This document shows positions 10,075-22,689 of a stretch of 64,000 nucleotides of DNA, piece after piece (positions within the stretch are counted from its first letter, which is position 1; each line of letters starts with the position of its first letter). The translations under genes were made by a program, and so were the position numbers. Source of the DNA: Thuidium tamariscinum (taxonomy: Eukaryota; Streptophyta; Bryopsida; Hypnales; Thuidiaceae). Below the pieces are notes generated by a model. The model was not told the DNA's origin, made no database searches, and saw only the letters and a program-made list of their open reading frames with translations. The stretch is from NCBI GenBank assembly GCA_947034885.2, contig OX344749.2, positions 40,577,682-40,641,681 of the forward strand, read 5' to 3'.

Positions 10075-13000
10075 ACTTCATATGAGCATCTTCTATACTA
10101 ACTACCAAAATTGAGTACAAATCTATGATGTTTTCGATCAAACAATTATACCATGAGCATTAATAGACAAAGCCCAAAAGTGTATACACAAAAGTTGTAG
10201 TGTACAACATATTCTACATTATCCAATGGAAGTTTGAAGAATTTTTTTTTTATTTGAAAGAAAATTAGTTTGAAAGTTAGCCATGTCTAAAACTTAGTTT
10301 TGATCACTATAATTTGGAATTACTTTATCTTTTGTCAATTTTTTCTTAGAACTTTAAAAATACTTTTCTTTGAATTGGCATATTGTTATACATCATTTCA
10401 AATAGTTGTACACAAAAATTTAAGGAAATTCACATTTATTATAGAACTTACCCCCTCAAGGATCAACATGTGTTTTTTAGTTGTATAGAAATTTTGGGCA
10501 GGTACGTGTGATTATATATTTTTATGTTTTTTGCCCAAATTTTAATAAAAGGTAGGAGCAAGGAATATCTTTCACATACACTAACTTTCATAAAATTTGG
10601 AAATATGAGTCAAAAGTTATGGCCTTATATGTTTCTTTTTTTTGTAACTTGGTAGTTTGGGCAGATACGAAAAAATCACTTTCTTCAAAAACAGAAATTT
10701 GAAATTGGTTTTCAAAAGTTATGGGTCATTGCAAGAAACACCAATCCTATTTCCCGTCACAATGAGAACCACTTTTTTGTTGTCCACTATAACTTTTGGA
10801 GAGTAAGTCCAATGAACATGAAATTTTCATTGAACATACCTAACTTGAAGGTTATTAGATTCCTTTTTCCAAAAATTAAAAAAAATCATTTTATATTTTA
10901 AAAACATTTTTGTTGAGCCGTCACAAGGTGTAGTTTACAATAATCACTATGTTATGAGTGCCCAAATTTAATGATTTATAAACAAAACTTTCATGGTCTA
11001 TATGTATAGGAGTAAAACATATAACTTTCGAATGAAATCTGAAAATATATTATTTCATGTCCTCTGCACGAGTGCAAATTTTTTTCCGTAACACACAATT
11101 TTTGAACATTAAAGATGGTTCTAAAATTATTCCTTTGGTGAAATCTCATTAAAATCAACTCTTTAAAAATGGGAAATTTTTAATTAAATTTTTTTTAATT
11201 TTCCTATTTTTTACAAATTAAAATGTAAAAGTACCAATTTTCATGAGATTTTGCACTTTTCTAGTTCTCCTACTTAGAGATTTTTTCTATGCTTTTCCTT
11301 TGTAGAGTACCTTCTTCTTAAAGGTATATACATGAAACATATTTTTTTATTATTTTTAAAAATCATTTTTCTAACTTTAAAGCCCTCTTGAAGAAAAAAA
11401 AAGAGCATTGTCAAAACGCTACACTTTTTGGTCAATGTATCTTGCAATGACCCTTATGTGTACATAGAAAGCTTTTAATCATTCCATTTTTATCAATGAG
11501 TCAAAAGTTGTAGGTGAGGGCTCTAAAACTAAGCGGGGATTTTCAACCGTCTAGTAGGGGTTGTGAAATGGACACTTGAATTGTCGAAAAATGAACTATG
11601 GATTACAATGGACCTTGATAAGATTTGTTTTTACTTCTTCAATGGATGGTTTAAGAACCACACTTGGTTCATTTCTAATTGAGTGGCTAGGTGTTTACTA
11701 ATTTAATTCAAAATAAGAATTTGTTCTTCAACTACCTTCTTACAAGTATTGAAAAATTTGAAATAATGATTAATTCAAGCATTCATTTCAGATTTACTCT
11801 TAGAAACCATTTCTATTGCTTTATACATTTTGCAATGCTAGTTTTTGGTTTTATTGCTTTATACAAGCCTTGGTTTTTTTTCAAACTATGCAAGGATGGG
11901 TTTCCAAGGGCCTATGATCACAAATAGGGACCTATACTAGATTGTGTTTGAAAATTCATAACTAATTCAATAATGATTCAAAAATTATGAAACAATTTGT
12001 GTTAGATTCTTCATCTATTTTTCTTTGGCTGAAAAATAAACTAAAAATATTTCCATCTCAGGATATACATGAAAAAGGCACATCAATGCTTAAATTATTG
12101 CTTTTTGAGCCTCTTATCTTATGAGGATTTTTTTGGTTGCAAGCAGTTATGGATTCTTTACTTTGAAATAAGCTTTGAAGTCCTTTATCTTACTTAATTT
12201 AAATTTTTTTAAAATCATAGGATGTAAATTGCTTATTACAACATTGCAACCATTGGAATTGGCATTTTTCAATTCCATGATTCAATTCTTAACAATTTAG
12301 TATTTCTAATCATTTTCTATTATTGTCTACTTACTATTTTTTTCCTATATATTGTACAATTCCAAATTATGTGAAAATTTTCAAGCATATGGCCAATTTG
12401 TCTAAAAAAAGAATCCAAAGAAGCACTACCATTTTAGACATTTTTTCATAAGAAATTGAGCTTGCAAAGTACAGTTGCCTTGTTTTTCATAAGGCCAAAA
12501 AAATGATTTCAATGAATTTCAATGCTTACATCTTTCAATCCACATGGTAGAAATGTCTCAAATTTTTACCACATGTTTTAAGTCAACATACTGCAAGATC
12601 CTATAGTTGCTTGTGTCAAAAAAAGCTCTTTTTTAAAGATTTGGTACTAACTCTAAAAATGGCAATTTTTCAACATTTTCGGTGAAAATATAGTCATGAA
12701 ACTTTAAGAGGTAATATATTAACAATTTAGAAAACACACAAATGATGTTGGTTCTCAAAATATTTATATTTCTTTGAAATTGAGAGCATGGGAATGCACT
12801 AGCCATAGTAAAGAGATTATAGATTGCAGTATGGACCATTGTTATATCTTAATGCCTTTGCATTTGAAATGTTTGTTGAATTGGATAATGTGATCAATCT
12901 ATATAAAAAAAATTGAAGGAATTCAAAAAATAGAAAATTGACAAAAATTTCACAAACATTTATAAAATTGGAAGTTATTTTGATGATATTAACAATGATA

Positions 13001-13560
13001 ATTTAAATTTTTGGATTTGTTTATCCAATTATATATAGCATGATCTCTAATATTTGTACAAAAAAGTTGAACCTAAAAAAGCATTCTATGGTTGTAAAAT
13101 ATTTATTGAACATGTGGCTAAATTCAACAAATATTTCAAATGTGATGGTATTAAGATATAACAATTGTCCATGTTGCAATCTATACTCTCTCTACAATGG
13201 CTAATGCATCCCTATGCTCTCAATCTCAAAAGAAATATAAATATTTTGAGGATCAACATCAATTGTGCATTTTCCAAATTCTTTGAAAATTTTGACAAAA
13301 AATAAAGTAATTCCAAATTACAATGATCAAAATTAAATTTTAGACATAGCTAACTTTGAAATCAATTTTCTTTTAAAAATTCTTCAAACTTCAATGGTAA
13401 TGTGGAATATGTTGCACACTACAATTTTTGTGTATACACTTTTGGACTTTGTCCATTTATACTCATGGTATTATTGTTTAAATGAAAACATTACAAACTC
13501 ATTCTCAATTTTGGTAATCAATGTATAAAGATAATTGACATGGTTCTCTTTAAACATTTA
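10075..13560. repeat. Composite repeat block bounded by inverted repeats
   Basis: About 10075-10335 reappears inverted at about 13300-13545, with shared ACCAAAATTGAG, ACCATGAG and GTGTATACACAAAAG in mirrored order. Inside is repeat C (about 10440-12700), which is related to 62640-63900 and is itself interrupted by the fold-back element at 10723-11453. A second inverted repeat pairs about 12726-12885 with 13120-13275 (CAAAATATTTATATTTCTTT; ATTGAGAGCATRGGRATGCA). The arrangement suggests a large, decayed TIR or fold-back element carrying or invaded by repeat C. No transposase frame is recognisable. Confidence 0.55.
10723..11453. mobile_element. Fold-back family element, 731 bp, TSD TTAT
   Basis: Begins GGGTCATTGCAAGAAACACC and ends CTTGCAATGACCC. 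TTAT flanks it at 10719-10722 and 11454-11457. The interior closely matches the element at 43133-43880 in the same order (CATGAAATTTTYATTGAA, AAAAAAAATCATTTTATATT, TCATGAGATTTTGCACTTTT). It lies inside repeat C. The related copy near 62930 continues across the site without the insert. Confidence 0.85.
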
Positions 13561-15148
13561 GTATCCAATGAATGATATAATCTTTCTTTGTAGGTATGAA
13601 GTGTGACTATTCATCCTCAATAATAGGGATGGAAAGGAGAGATCTTCTACAATATTTTGACCTCCAATGGGTATATTTAGCTTATTCAAAATAGATGATG
13701 TCACATGGTATCAAAATGCATGATTTCCACATCAACCAATCCATCCTTCAAATATTAAACTTCTAGTTTAGTAATCAAAAGCCCCCTCCAATTAAACTTC
13801 TACTTTACTAATCAAAACCACCGTTCAATTAAACTTCTACTTTCCTACCAAAAACCATCCTCCAAGTCTATAGGAGTGGTCAAATCATTTCACACAACCC
13901 ACTAACTGACACATATGTCCAAACTAATGCCCCCGTCTTTGTGAAATACTAAAACCCCAAATTTCACAAACAAGATAAATAAATACACAAGGATTGAGGA
14001 AGGGATCTAAATTCCTAAAGGACAAAGTAAGGGAGGAGGCTCAAAAACCATTCAGGCTCTAAAACCACTCACCTTTTGAAATGTATATTTCTGGTACATG
14101 ATGCTTTTTGATCTTTACAGTAATGTACAAAAAGTGAACATTTGAGGGGGTGGGCGATTTTGGAGCCCTATACCATATTGACTTCAGAAATTCATAACTA
14201 ACTCTACAGAGCTCCAAAAAATATGAAACGACTTGGGTTAGATGCCTATTCAAGCTGTCTTTCAAGGAAAATTCACTAGAAAATACTTCAAGATGTTTGA
14301 CCTGCCCAAAATTCTGTTCCAGCCTTTAGATGGTCAGTTTATGGACCTCCTCCCTTAGCATTCTTTGGCAACATCGGTTCTCTGATCAGCCATTCAAGAA
14401 TGGAATTTCCATTTTTTTTCTTCTAAATTTTCATAAAACATATGGTCAAGGAATAGCTTCAAGGCACATCAGTTTTCATGACATTTGACATGGTTAAAAG
14501 TTATTGTACGATATGTAGTTTTGTTTCAGATTTAGAAAATTTTACCTATGATTTATTTCATTTCAAAAGTGATTATTTCATTTTTTTCAAATCAGATAAT
14601 TAATCTAAAAATTAATACAAATCAATAGCAATCTAAAACCAGATAGGGTTCCATCCGATTCAAAATTGGATAAATGAGGATAACAATCAAAGTCTATTGT
14701 GATTTACAGTTATATAAGCAAGAGAGAAAGAAATAGGTAAGAGAGGCTGTCACTAAAGCACAGCCACTTTTGAGGCAGCAGAGGCAGCAGAGGCAGCCAC
14801 CTGTTCCACTGGGTCCAGTCCACAAAGCATAAATAATAAATAAAAACTCTTCCTTCTTCAAATTTCGGTTACTTTTAAGGAATAATTGCCAGAGGAAAAA
14901 CAATCGGTTCTTCAATTGTTATCTTTCACGTCACAAACATGCCCAAATGAAAAACAGGTCTCCTCCATCTTTCTTGCTAAGTCCCCAGTGAGGCACCCGG
15001 TTGCTCAAGTTGACCACGACATGCTTCCACTCCATTGATTCCCTCAAGTTTTCCTGTACTGTACAGTGGTAAGCCTCAGAATAATCAAGGAATCTAGGTT
15101 CGAAGTCTAAATTCGGAATAATACCTGTGCTTCTTTGTGCAGAGCATT
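13561..15148. other. Intergenic DNA downstream of ZW10 with repeat fragments
   Basis: About 13600-13680 is an inverted piece of the 168-bp unit seen at 8160. About 14150-14290 is related to 11940-12070 and 55945-56060 (CATAACTAAYTC, AAATATGAAACRACTTG). About 14300-14540 is a diverged piece of repeat C. A short GGCAGCAGA microsatellite lies near 14772-14800. From about 14900 the sequence becomes more complex and is probably the 3' UTR of the ZW10 gene. No separate gene is supported. Confidence 0.45.
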
Positions 15149-18100
15149 TTACTTCGACGGACTGTCAACGATCACTTTGAGACACTCTGCTCTGAGAGGC
15201 GTTTCTGAAAAGATTGCTTTCACCAAGTGTTGCACCTGAACAAAACATGGCGGCATCATATGACTGCCAAAATCATGGATAATTCACTAGAATCCCCCAT
15301 TAGGCACTGTGCCTACAGTGTCCTAGTAAAAATATGACAAAAAGCACGTTTAAATGTGGTTGAGCTTTGACTGGCTACTCATAGATCCCAATGGAGACCC
15401 ACACTGCTCCGGACCATGAGCTCTTCCATTGAATTATTCTCACACTGCTCTTCGAGTCGATAGAGACTCGGTTTAGGTACACAATACAAATGCATTACGG
15501 TGGACCACGTAATTCTAAGCCTCGTACCTCATCGGCTGAGAATCCACACGAACGCAAATCTCCACTTTCCCATGACTGTGTAATCGGCCTCAAAGACATG
15601 TCCAGCAGGTCTGCAAATGTTCAAGACTGGCGCCTTTAGTAAAATGTAGCTCTACAAACGGACAACCTTCCTCTCACTACTCGTCGAGGTTGGGAACGAT
15701 TAACCCCTAAACGTCACAAACCAAACAACTATGAAGATAGAACCATTCTAAAAAAAGCAACAAAACTTGAATTTGAATTGATTATAGCATTCCTCACCAT
15801 ACAGATCTATAGTCAACAACCTCATCAATCTAAACTCATTTCTTTTGGAAAAATCCACCATATAGATGCAAACATTATAAGGTTTGATGAACCCAGTCTC
15901 CGAGAATCAAAGGTCTGAAAAACATCCCCTATGACATTCAAGAGTTAATGAGATAGGCGAACAACATCTAAAAAAGAGGAAGCCTCTGCCTGTTAGCACT
16001 TATCCCAATCAGTACATTGACCAAATGAATTTGACCAAGGGCCTGTTCACACTTCTCCAGACAGTGCTCGAGGACATTGCTATTTGGAGCCCATAGGGAC
16101 ATGATGGCATGACATTCAAAAAGAAATAGGCAAAGTTAGCAAATTTATTGACCATTCTCTAGACTGCAGGTATTTGGAGCACTCCACAAAATGGACAAAC
16201 AAACAAGACCACTCATAAAATATTACCATGCAAGCATCAATGGCATTTAATCATTGATATTCAAGATTCTTTCTCCGTGACTGACCAGACAGAGTAAAAC
16301 CCTTATGGACAGCTAACCAAATTTTCACCAACCATGTTACTATAATTAGTTAAATATGGTGTAACATCGAGTCCTCAAATGTAAACCCACCCTGATTGTG
16401 AACAAATTCTTGAAGCTATCAAATCCTTGAATGGAAAAATAGCATAATGAGAATTCTAGAGATTGAGCCTTGCCTGTCAACCGTAGCAGTTTACGCCAGG
16501 CAGATACATTCGCAGGATCGCTTTCAGTGTCATCTACCTCCCCGGTTGCTGGACCAAATAATGTTTTCATACTGGTAATCGCAGCAAGCATCAGTTCACG
16601 TAGCTGCACACACAAGTGCATTCGTGGAAAAGCACTGTTGAATATATTATAGCTTGACATCCACAAGTCGGTAACAGACGAAAGCTTCACAAAATGCCAA
16701 ACCCAGGAATCCCAAATTGCGCCTCATGTTTTCCATAAGCAGTTTTGAGTAGGTCATATGAGTAGGTAGATTTTTTCAATTTTCTAGCGACATTCTATGT
16801 GTTTGACCATGAAACCTACATTGCTCAAAACTATTAGGTCACTGAACGGATTATTACCATATACTACGATTCTGAGCTCCAATAGAGCATTACCTTTTCT
16901 CCCTCTTCGACAGAAATGTCGTCAAAAGCAAGCACTTCATTAATAAGACGAGAGACCACCGCATTCACGAGCTTGCCGAACGATACTTCATACACACTTG
17001 CAGCAAGAACAGGTTGCCACACCATCCGAACAGTCTCTAACACATTCACTGCCTGGAGAACAATCATAAACTCCAGGATTATTACCCTCTCAGTTTACTC
17101 GAAGTCACTAGAAGCAGAAATAGGTTTCTCTTTTATAAACTCTGTTTGGTGACAAGAATAATAGCGTCACTGTCCATCTAGAACAGGTCATACTAGAGGT
17201 CACACTGCTAACTAGTGGGCAGTATATCTGCACAAAAATTCCAATGACAGAAGAGAATTTAAAGAATGGCTGCAGACCTGGCTTATTGCATGACTGCATG
17301 TATCATAATTTTTTCTTTGTTCGAGATACTGGAAGCCATTTGCCTTGTGAAGAACCTGCATGAATTTACATGAGTCAAGTACCCAGTGGCACTTCACTGA
17401 TGCAGTGATACAAACAGATTTGGAACAGATTTGAAACAAGACATTAGGGTAGGACAGGGAAATGATAGGAAGTGATATGGCATCAAACCTCCATGAGGTC
17501 CACAGTAATTAGATGCATTTGTTTTTCAAGAATTTCGCGACCCAACTTTTGAAACAAAAGAGCTAAATCCACGAATGACATGATTCCCTGGACATTTGAA
17601 GGAAGAGCTGGATAATACTGTACAACAAAAACACTGTATCAGCCCATCATCGAACAATACTTGGTCATGTACACCCACCCACCCCCTGATTGCAAAATTC
17701 TGGTAAATAAAAGATGGCTATTCAAAACTACTACATTCATCCCTTAAATGTTTTCAAGTGACACATTTAACTCTACGGCCTCTAAGGCCAATTCTCGAAA
17801 GTACACCATAAAGATTCGTCAAGTGCAGATACCAAAGCTAAGAGCCTAAATATCAGCATCCATAACAGATAGTCGGCAGGATAAGAGCTCAGACCTGGAA
17901 GTGAAGATAGAGGACATGTTGAGCAACGTGAAAACAATCATTGTGGCACAATACAGCAATTTTGTGTATACTATTTAACTGCTGCATCACCTGCACAATG
18001 ACAAAATACAAAATAAAAAGAATTAACGGGGTGAAGGGAACCAACGAAAACTATCATGCATCCCGAAGGAGCTACAGAATCCTGAATCCTTAATCCTCGA

Positions 18101-21100
18101 AATGAGATTAAAAAAACTACGTAGACATTAAAAGGCTACCAGAGATGATATCCGAAACCAGGTCATCAATCGTAATGACTGACCTTTACAGGAACAATGG
18201 CAAGGTAGAGAAGTATGGCATCCCAAGCACCAAGGTAGAGCTCCATTGCTATGGCGGGACTAGACTTGGACGCATCCTGCAGCCACATGGAAAAACATTT
18301 CCTTGAGTTAGAAACTAAGCATCATCGAATCTAGTATTTCTTTCTTCATTATTGACACAAATAAACCATTAAATTAGTTTCAGGAGGTACTAAAACAACA
18401 ACGGGCCTCTTGATTGATTTCATAAATGGAAGAGGGCTGGAAGTACTAACGTGCTACGCTTAACCATGAAACAAATGAATGCTTAAAAGTCAACGCGGAC
18501 AAACTGTTAAGAGCACACTCCTACACACAGATGTGATGGAATTCATCCTGGTTTATGAGTAGTAAGCAATCAGAAGATTATTCAATCAATTGATATTAAC
18601 TTCTAAATGATCAAATGACAAAAATTAGCCGCTTCCATACCTTTAAAAGTTGAAACAAATCGTTTAGGAAGCTTTAAAAGTTGTGACAATAGAGAGAAGA
18701 AATCATATCCTATATTTTTGAACGACAGGGAATATGCTTCGAAAGTTACAATAATCGACTATTCACTTCCTATGTGGAGTTTCTATATTTAGCTTGGGTA
18801 CTCAGGATAATGATTCTGTAATTAGTAGGCACACATGAGAATCACGTGGAAGTTGAACCTGCAGTGTTTGATGTACTATGTCCAGGAGCTGCTTCACCGC
18901 AAGGGTAATGAAACATGCCTCATTCTGGAGCAACGATATGTTATCGCTGCCATGCGCATCCTGTATAGGCTCCTCTTCTTGATTGGCCTAAAAATTCACA
19001 GAAATCATCGGTTAGAAGACTATGACTCGATAAAATCTAACAACTTATTGAGGTGCACTGCTGAAAAGACAATATGAAGTATCCGACACATGAAGTATCC
19101 GACAATGTGAAGAATCTATAAATCTAACACCACACGCGTAAAGTAGAATTCTTAGCGTACAAGACCTACTTGCAAGTGCAAGTAGCAACCTGAAATACAC
19201 ATTCGAAACAGAGAGACGAAACCTTTCACAGAAGATGAACTCGAGAATTTAGTGTGGCCACTCAATGCACCACCCACCAATTGCATCAAAAACATGTTAT
19301 TCCGACCTCTCAGTCACTTTAAGGTTTCTGAAAGAACAAAAATATACCCAAAACAGTGAAAAACACGAAGGGAGACACAGAAGTAGAATAGACCAGACAT
19401 ACCACATGAGATTTATAATCAGATTTTATCAGCAAATCACGTGCTCTTGCCACGACAGACTTCCTTTTCTTAACAGCAAAATGAATTTCCACGTCGGATG
19501 AGAAGCTGCGAAGCTTATCCCCACGAGATTCATCCCAGTCTGGAATCAGGCCAGATCTACCCAAGGATGTCTCGAACTCGGCAGTTGCCTGGGCCAACTC
19601 CTGAAAGCTGGTGAGCTCTGAAATCTCAGAAGGAACGGCCTACACAAGCAGCAAAAGCAAACCTTAAAGGGAGGTAGATCCCTGTTGGGAAAATCTAATA
19701 TTTCTCTGTGGTAGATTCGACCGCCAAGACCCAGACGAAGACAAAAGAGTCTACAATAGATCATGGAACGGCCGAAGAAATATCTAGGAGACCTGAACAG
19801 CCTGATTTTCATACATCAAAAGAAACACAAGCTTGTGATAACGCATACTCTAAGTATTGAGGACACAACACCGAGATTTAAACAAGAAGTAAAGTTGATG
19901 AAAGCGAAATATCCAGTCTAAAACACCAAAGTGAACTGAATTGCAGACCACCGAGCACAATAAATACCTTGCTAAGGTAGTTTGCAGTTATAGACTCTGT
20001 CAATTGAGGCCAAATAACACGACCTAGAAGCGCCATCCATTCATCATTATCAATCAGCAAGTTGGTCCGAAGAAACTTGAACACTCGAAGCAGCTTCGCA
20101 AACATCTCCACGTGTCCCATCACATGTGTCTGAAAGACTCAGCTCAATATTAGCCATAAGTGCACTCAATATTGGATGCATCAAGACCAGAGATTCACGG
20201 TTTAGCAATGACCAGTTCGATTGATCATATTGTGAAAAGCATAGTTCAGATAGGATCAAATTGCACACCACCAGAATCAATGAAGATCATTGCCTGTGCA
20301 GGTAAAAAAAGAAATTTTAATTCGTCTAAAGAAAGCTCCCATATAACCTACATAAATCAGACTATAAAAATATCAGGCAAAATTTGAACCTTTTGGTCCA
20401 TTTACGGTTAAGGGTCAATATAGTTGAGGTTTCTACTAGAGCACCAAACAGACAAAAGAGAGTTCTTGTCGGCACATTCTGAGGTCGATATGAAGGCATC
20501 AAATAATTTACTGTTACGAAGATGCTATTGAGATGTGCAAGACCAAACAGAACGAAGTAGTCCAATTCAAGATTGAGAGTCTGACACTCTTCACTATCCA
20601 CATATTGGTAGCAGAAGGCGAATCTAGTAACTCGAAAAAATTCAGATAGTGTAAGCTACTTGATCACATGAAAATGGGATGGCAAAATGTCAATTACCTG
20701 GCTCCTACTTGAACTCCAGCTGATAACTGCTCTTCCTTGTTGATCCAATTCTTTGGCATCTATTACAAATCCAGGATCTTGAACAATAGGATCTATTATT
20801 TGCTTGAAGAGCGAGTCTGCTGTTTTAGCTAGCCTGGTGTCCAAGACTCCTATATTCTGTTCCGCAAGAAAATTGAGAGTAAGCAACGAGATCGCCCTTG
20901 GTTAACCAGGTGGGAATACTCGTGAATTTAATGCTAGCATAGTTTATTCTTCAATTCAATATCGGTATCAATAAGCTACAGGAGTTCAGAAATTCCATTT
21001 CAACACCGAGATATTTACGACAGTTAAAGCGATTCAAATCGAATAAATGGTTCAATTTCAGAAGGCTCTAAAGTGGTAGCACCGAAGGTACAGAAAGTTG

Positions 21101-22237
21101 CTAGCATACATGCATTGCAGAAAGAATGGTGCTTAATTGCACTTCATTAACGTTCACTCCTGCCTTGCTGTCGCTGCAAGAGACATGGGAATAGATGCGA
21201 AGCTTGGAATCGCGTAAGTTAATTACAACGGCTTTGGCAAACACCTCCTCCAGGAAATTTCCAAGCTGCACATAACCAGTATCAAGAAAAATTAAGGACA
21301 CCTACTTGTGACAAGTATCTCAATGGTAGCATCCGATAATCTTGCAGAATGAGTACATATTGACTTTGAGAATGAATACCACCTTAGCATCAGGTTTCGT
21401 GTTTGATTTTAGGTCGCCTACCAGTCAAACTTTGAACCTCACTAACTTTTGCACATGATACCAAAACAACAAATTCTTTGATGCATTGGAATCCTCTGTG
21501 AGTTGCTAACAAAAATTTATGTATCCATTTGCCTTCCCCACAGAAAATCTCACGGAATTTATTTAGATCGTTGCTGAATTAAAAGTGTCCCAAGTCATAC
21601 ATCCACACGAGGCCATGCAACCGAAACGGAAACCCTAATCTCATACCTGTGCATAACACTTCGCCCACTCGTCTTCCAATAGACGAAACGCCTGCACATT
21701 CTCCCCCTTCCTCTCTTCCTCATCCCTGTCTCCAGTCCACTCCCCCGGAAGCGCCAGCCATTCCCGAATCTCACACAATTTCGTCCCCGACTCCACAAAC
21801 TCTCCTCCAAAAAACGCCCTCTCCGCCGACTTCAAACCCTCGCGCACTCTCGCAATAAATTCCAAGGCAGCAAGATACTCCCGCTTCTCCACCTGTTCGT
21901 CCCGCAACTGCTCCGCCGTGACTGCCAATCTGCAAATCTCGCTGTCGAAAGGAACCTCTCCGTCAAGACCTTCCAAGATCTTATTCACGTCATACGCAAG
22001 CGTCTCGACTCCTCCGCTGGCGACGTGCGCATCTTCGACTATGCTCTGAAATTTATCATAATTTGATGTGAGAATCTCCCGCAGTTGAACTTTGAGCTGG
22101 TCCGATCTGGTGTGCAGATTCTCAGAGAGGATGCGGAGATCGGAAGCGGACAGAGGGGCGGAGTCTTCGGGCTTGGATCCGAGAGAAGAAGTTGTGAATT
22201 CTCGCAGGTCGAAACCTGCGGTGGATCTTTCCATCAT
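15149..22237 (-). CDS. ZW10: Centromere/kinetochore protein ZW10 homolog (NRZ/Dsl1 tether subunit)
   Basis: Fourteen exons, transcribed right to left: 22237-21647, 21265-21110, 20856-20698, 20129-19968, 19639-19403, 18987-18859, 18276-18184, 17990-17895, 17617-17489, 17355-17278, 17052-16894, 16603-16474, 15610-15528 and 15235-15149 (stop TAA). All phases join into 762 codons plus stop, typical for the family. Recognition rests on the C-terminal part: LLDMSLRPITQSWESGDL then HLVKAIFSETPLRAECL, the ZW10 signature, and on KKRKSVVARARDLL and VHQTLQDASKSSPAIAMELY in the middle. In known systems ZW10 works with RINT1/MAG2 and NAG/MIP proteins as an ER tether for Golgi-derived vesicles and with ROD-Zwilch at kinetochores. 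The N-terminal ~200 residues are more diverged. Intron 12 starts with GC. The start codon is the first of two adjacent ATGs (22237 and 22234). Confidence 0.93.
15611..16473 (-). other. ZW10 intron 12 with GC-AG borders
   Basis: The exon reads TTGACAG then GCAAGG, and the intron ends TTTGCAG. Only this non-canonical GC donor joins phase 1 (ACA G) to phase 2 (AC CTG) and gives RLTDLLDMSL, as the family requires. AG/GCAAG is the usual form of plant GC-AG introns. No repeat or gene is seen inside. Confidence 0.8.
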
Positions 22238-22600
22238 TGCGAGTGAAAACTAAAATCGTCTCCGCTAGAGTTTGCGATTCATGTTTGTCGGATTGCGCGT
22301 GAGTCTGTGAGACATCTTCGGGCAATGCTCGAAAATTCAAACCTAAAAATGTTGAAAATCTATGTGATGACTCTTGTTTAGAAAGCCTAATAGAAATGAT
22401 CGTGAAATCATTCTTTTGTCTAATATAGCGATTGAAAACTTAAAACGTCTCCGCTAGAGTTTGCGATTGCGTAAGAATTTGTGAGACCTCTTCGGGCAAT
22501 CATCGAAAATCGAAAATTAAATCCCATGAAATGACTATTCGGAAACCCTAATGTGATGTATCGTGACATCATTCTAAAGGATTGAGTTGTCTGGTGTCGA
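22238..22600 (-). promoter_or_regulatory. ZW10 proximal promoter/leader with ~189-bp tandem duplication
   Basis: Two copies of about 189 bp start at about 22241 and 22430. The 19-base phrase TCCGCTAGAGTTTGCGATT begins at 22261 and 22450, and GAGACMTCTTCGGGCAATC follows in both. The first copy abuts the start codon, so the duplication would repeat leader or core-promoter sequence. Divergence between copies shows it is not an assembly stutter. Confidence 0.8.
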
Positions 22601-22654
22601 AGAAGATGCAGGAAGTGAAAAATGAAGAGTTCGCGGGGAAAGTTCTCTTAACTG

Positions 22655-22666
22655 TGCCACGTGGCA
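22655..22666. promoter_or_regulatory. Perfect palindromic G-box upstream of ZW10
   Basis: TGCCACGTGGCA, a 12-bp perfect palindrome with the CACGTG core recognised by plant bZIP and bHLH factors, about 420 bp upstream of the ZW10 ATG. Function is inferred from motif and position only. Confidence 0.5.
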
Positions 22667-22689
22667 AACATAGAATTTAAAATAATTTG

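Noticed and set aside
20050..20280. An extra ZW10 exon between exons 3 and 4
   Set aside because: The translated sequence looks random, and exons 3 and 4 already join in phase 0.
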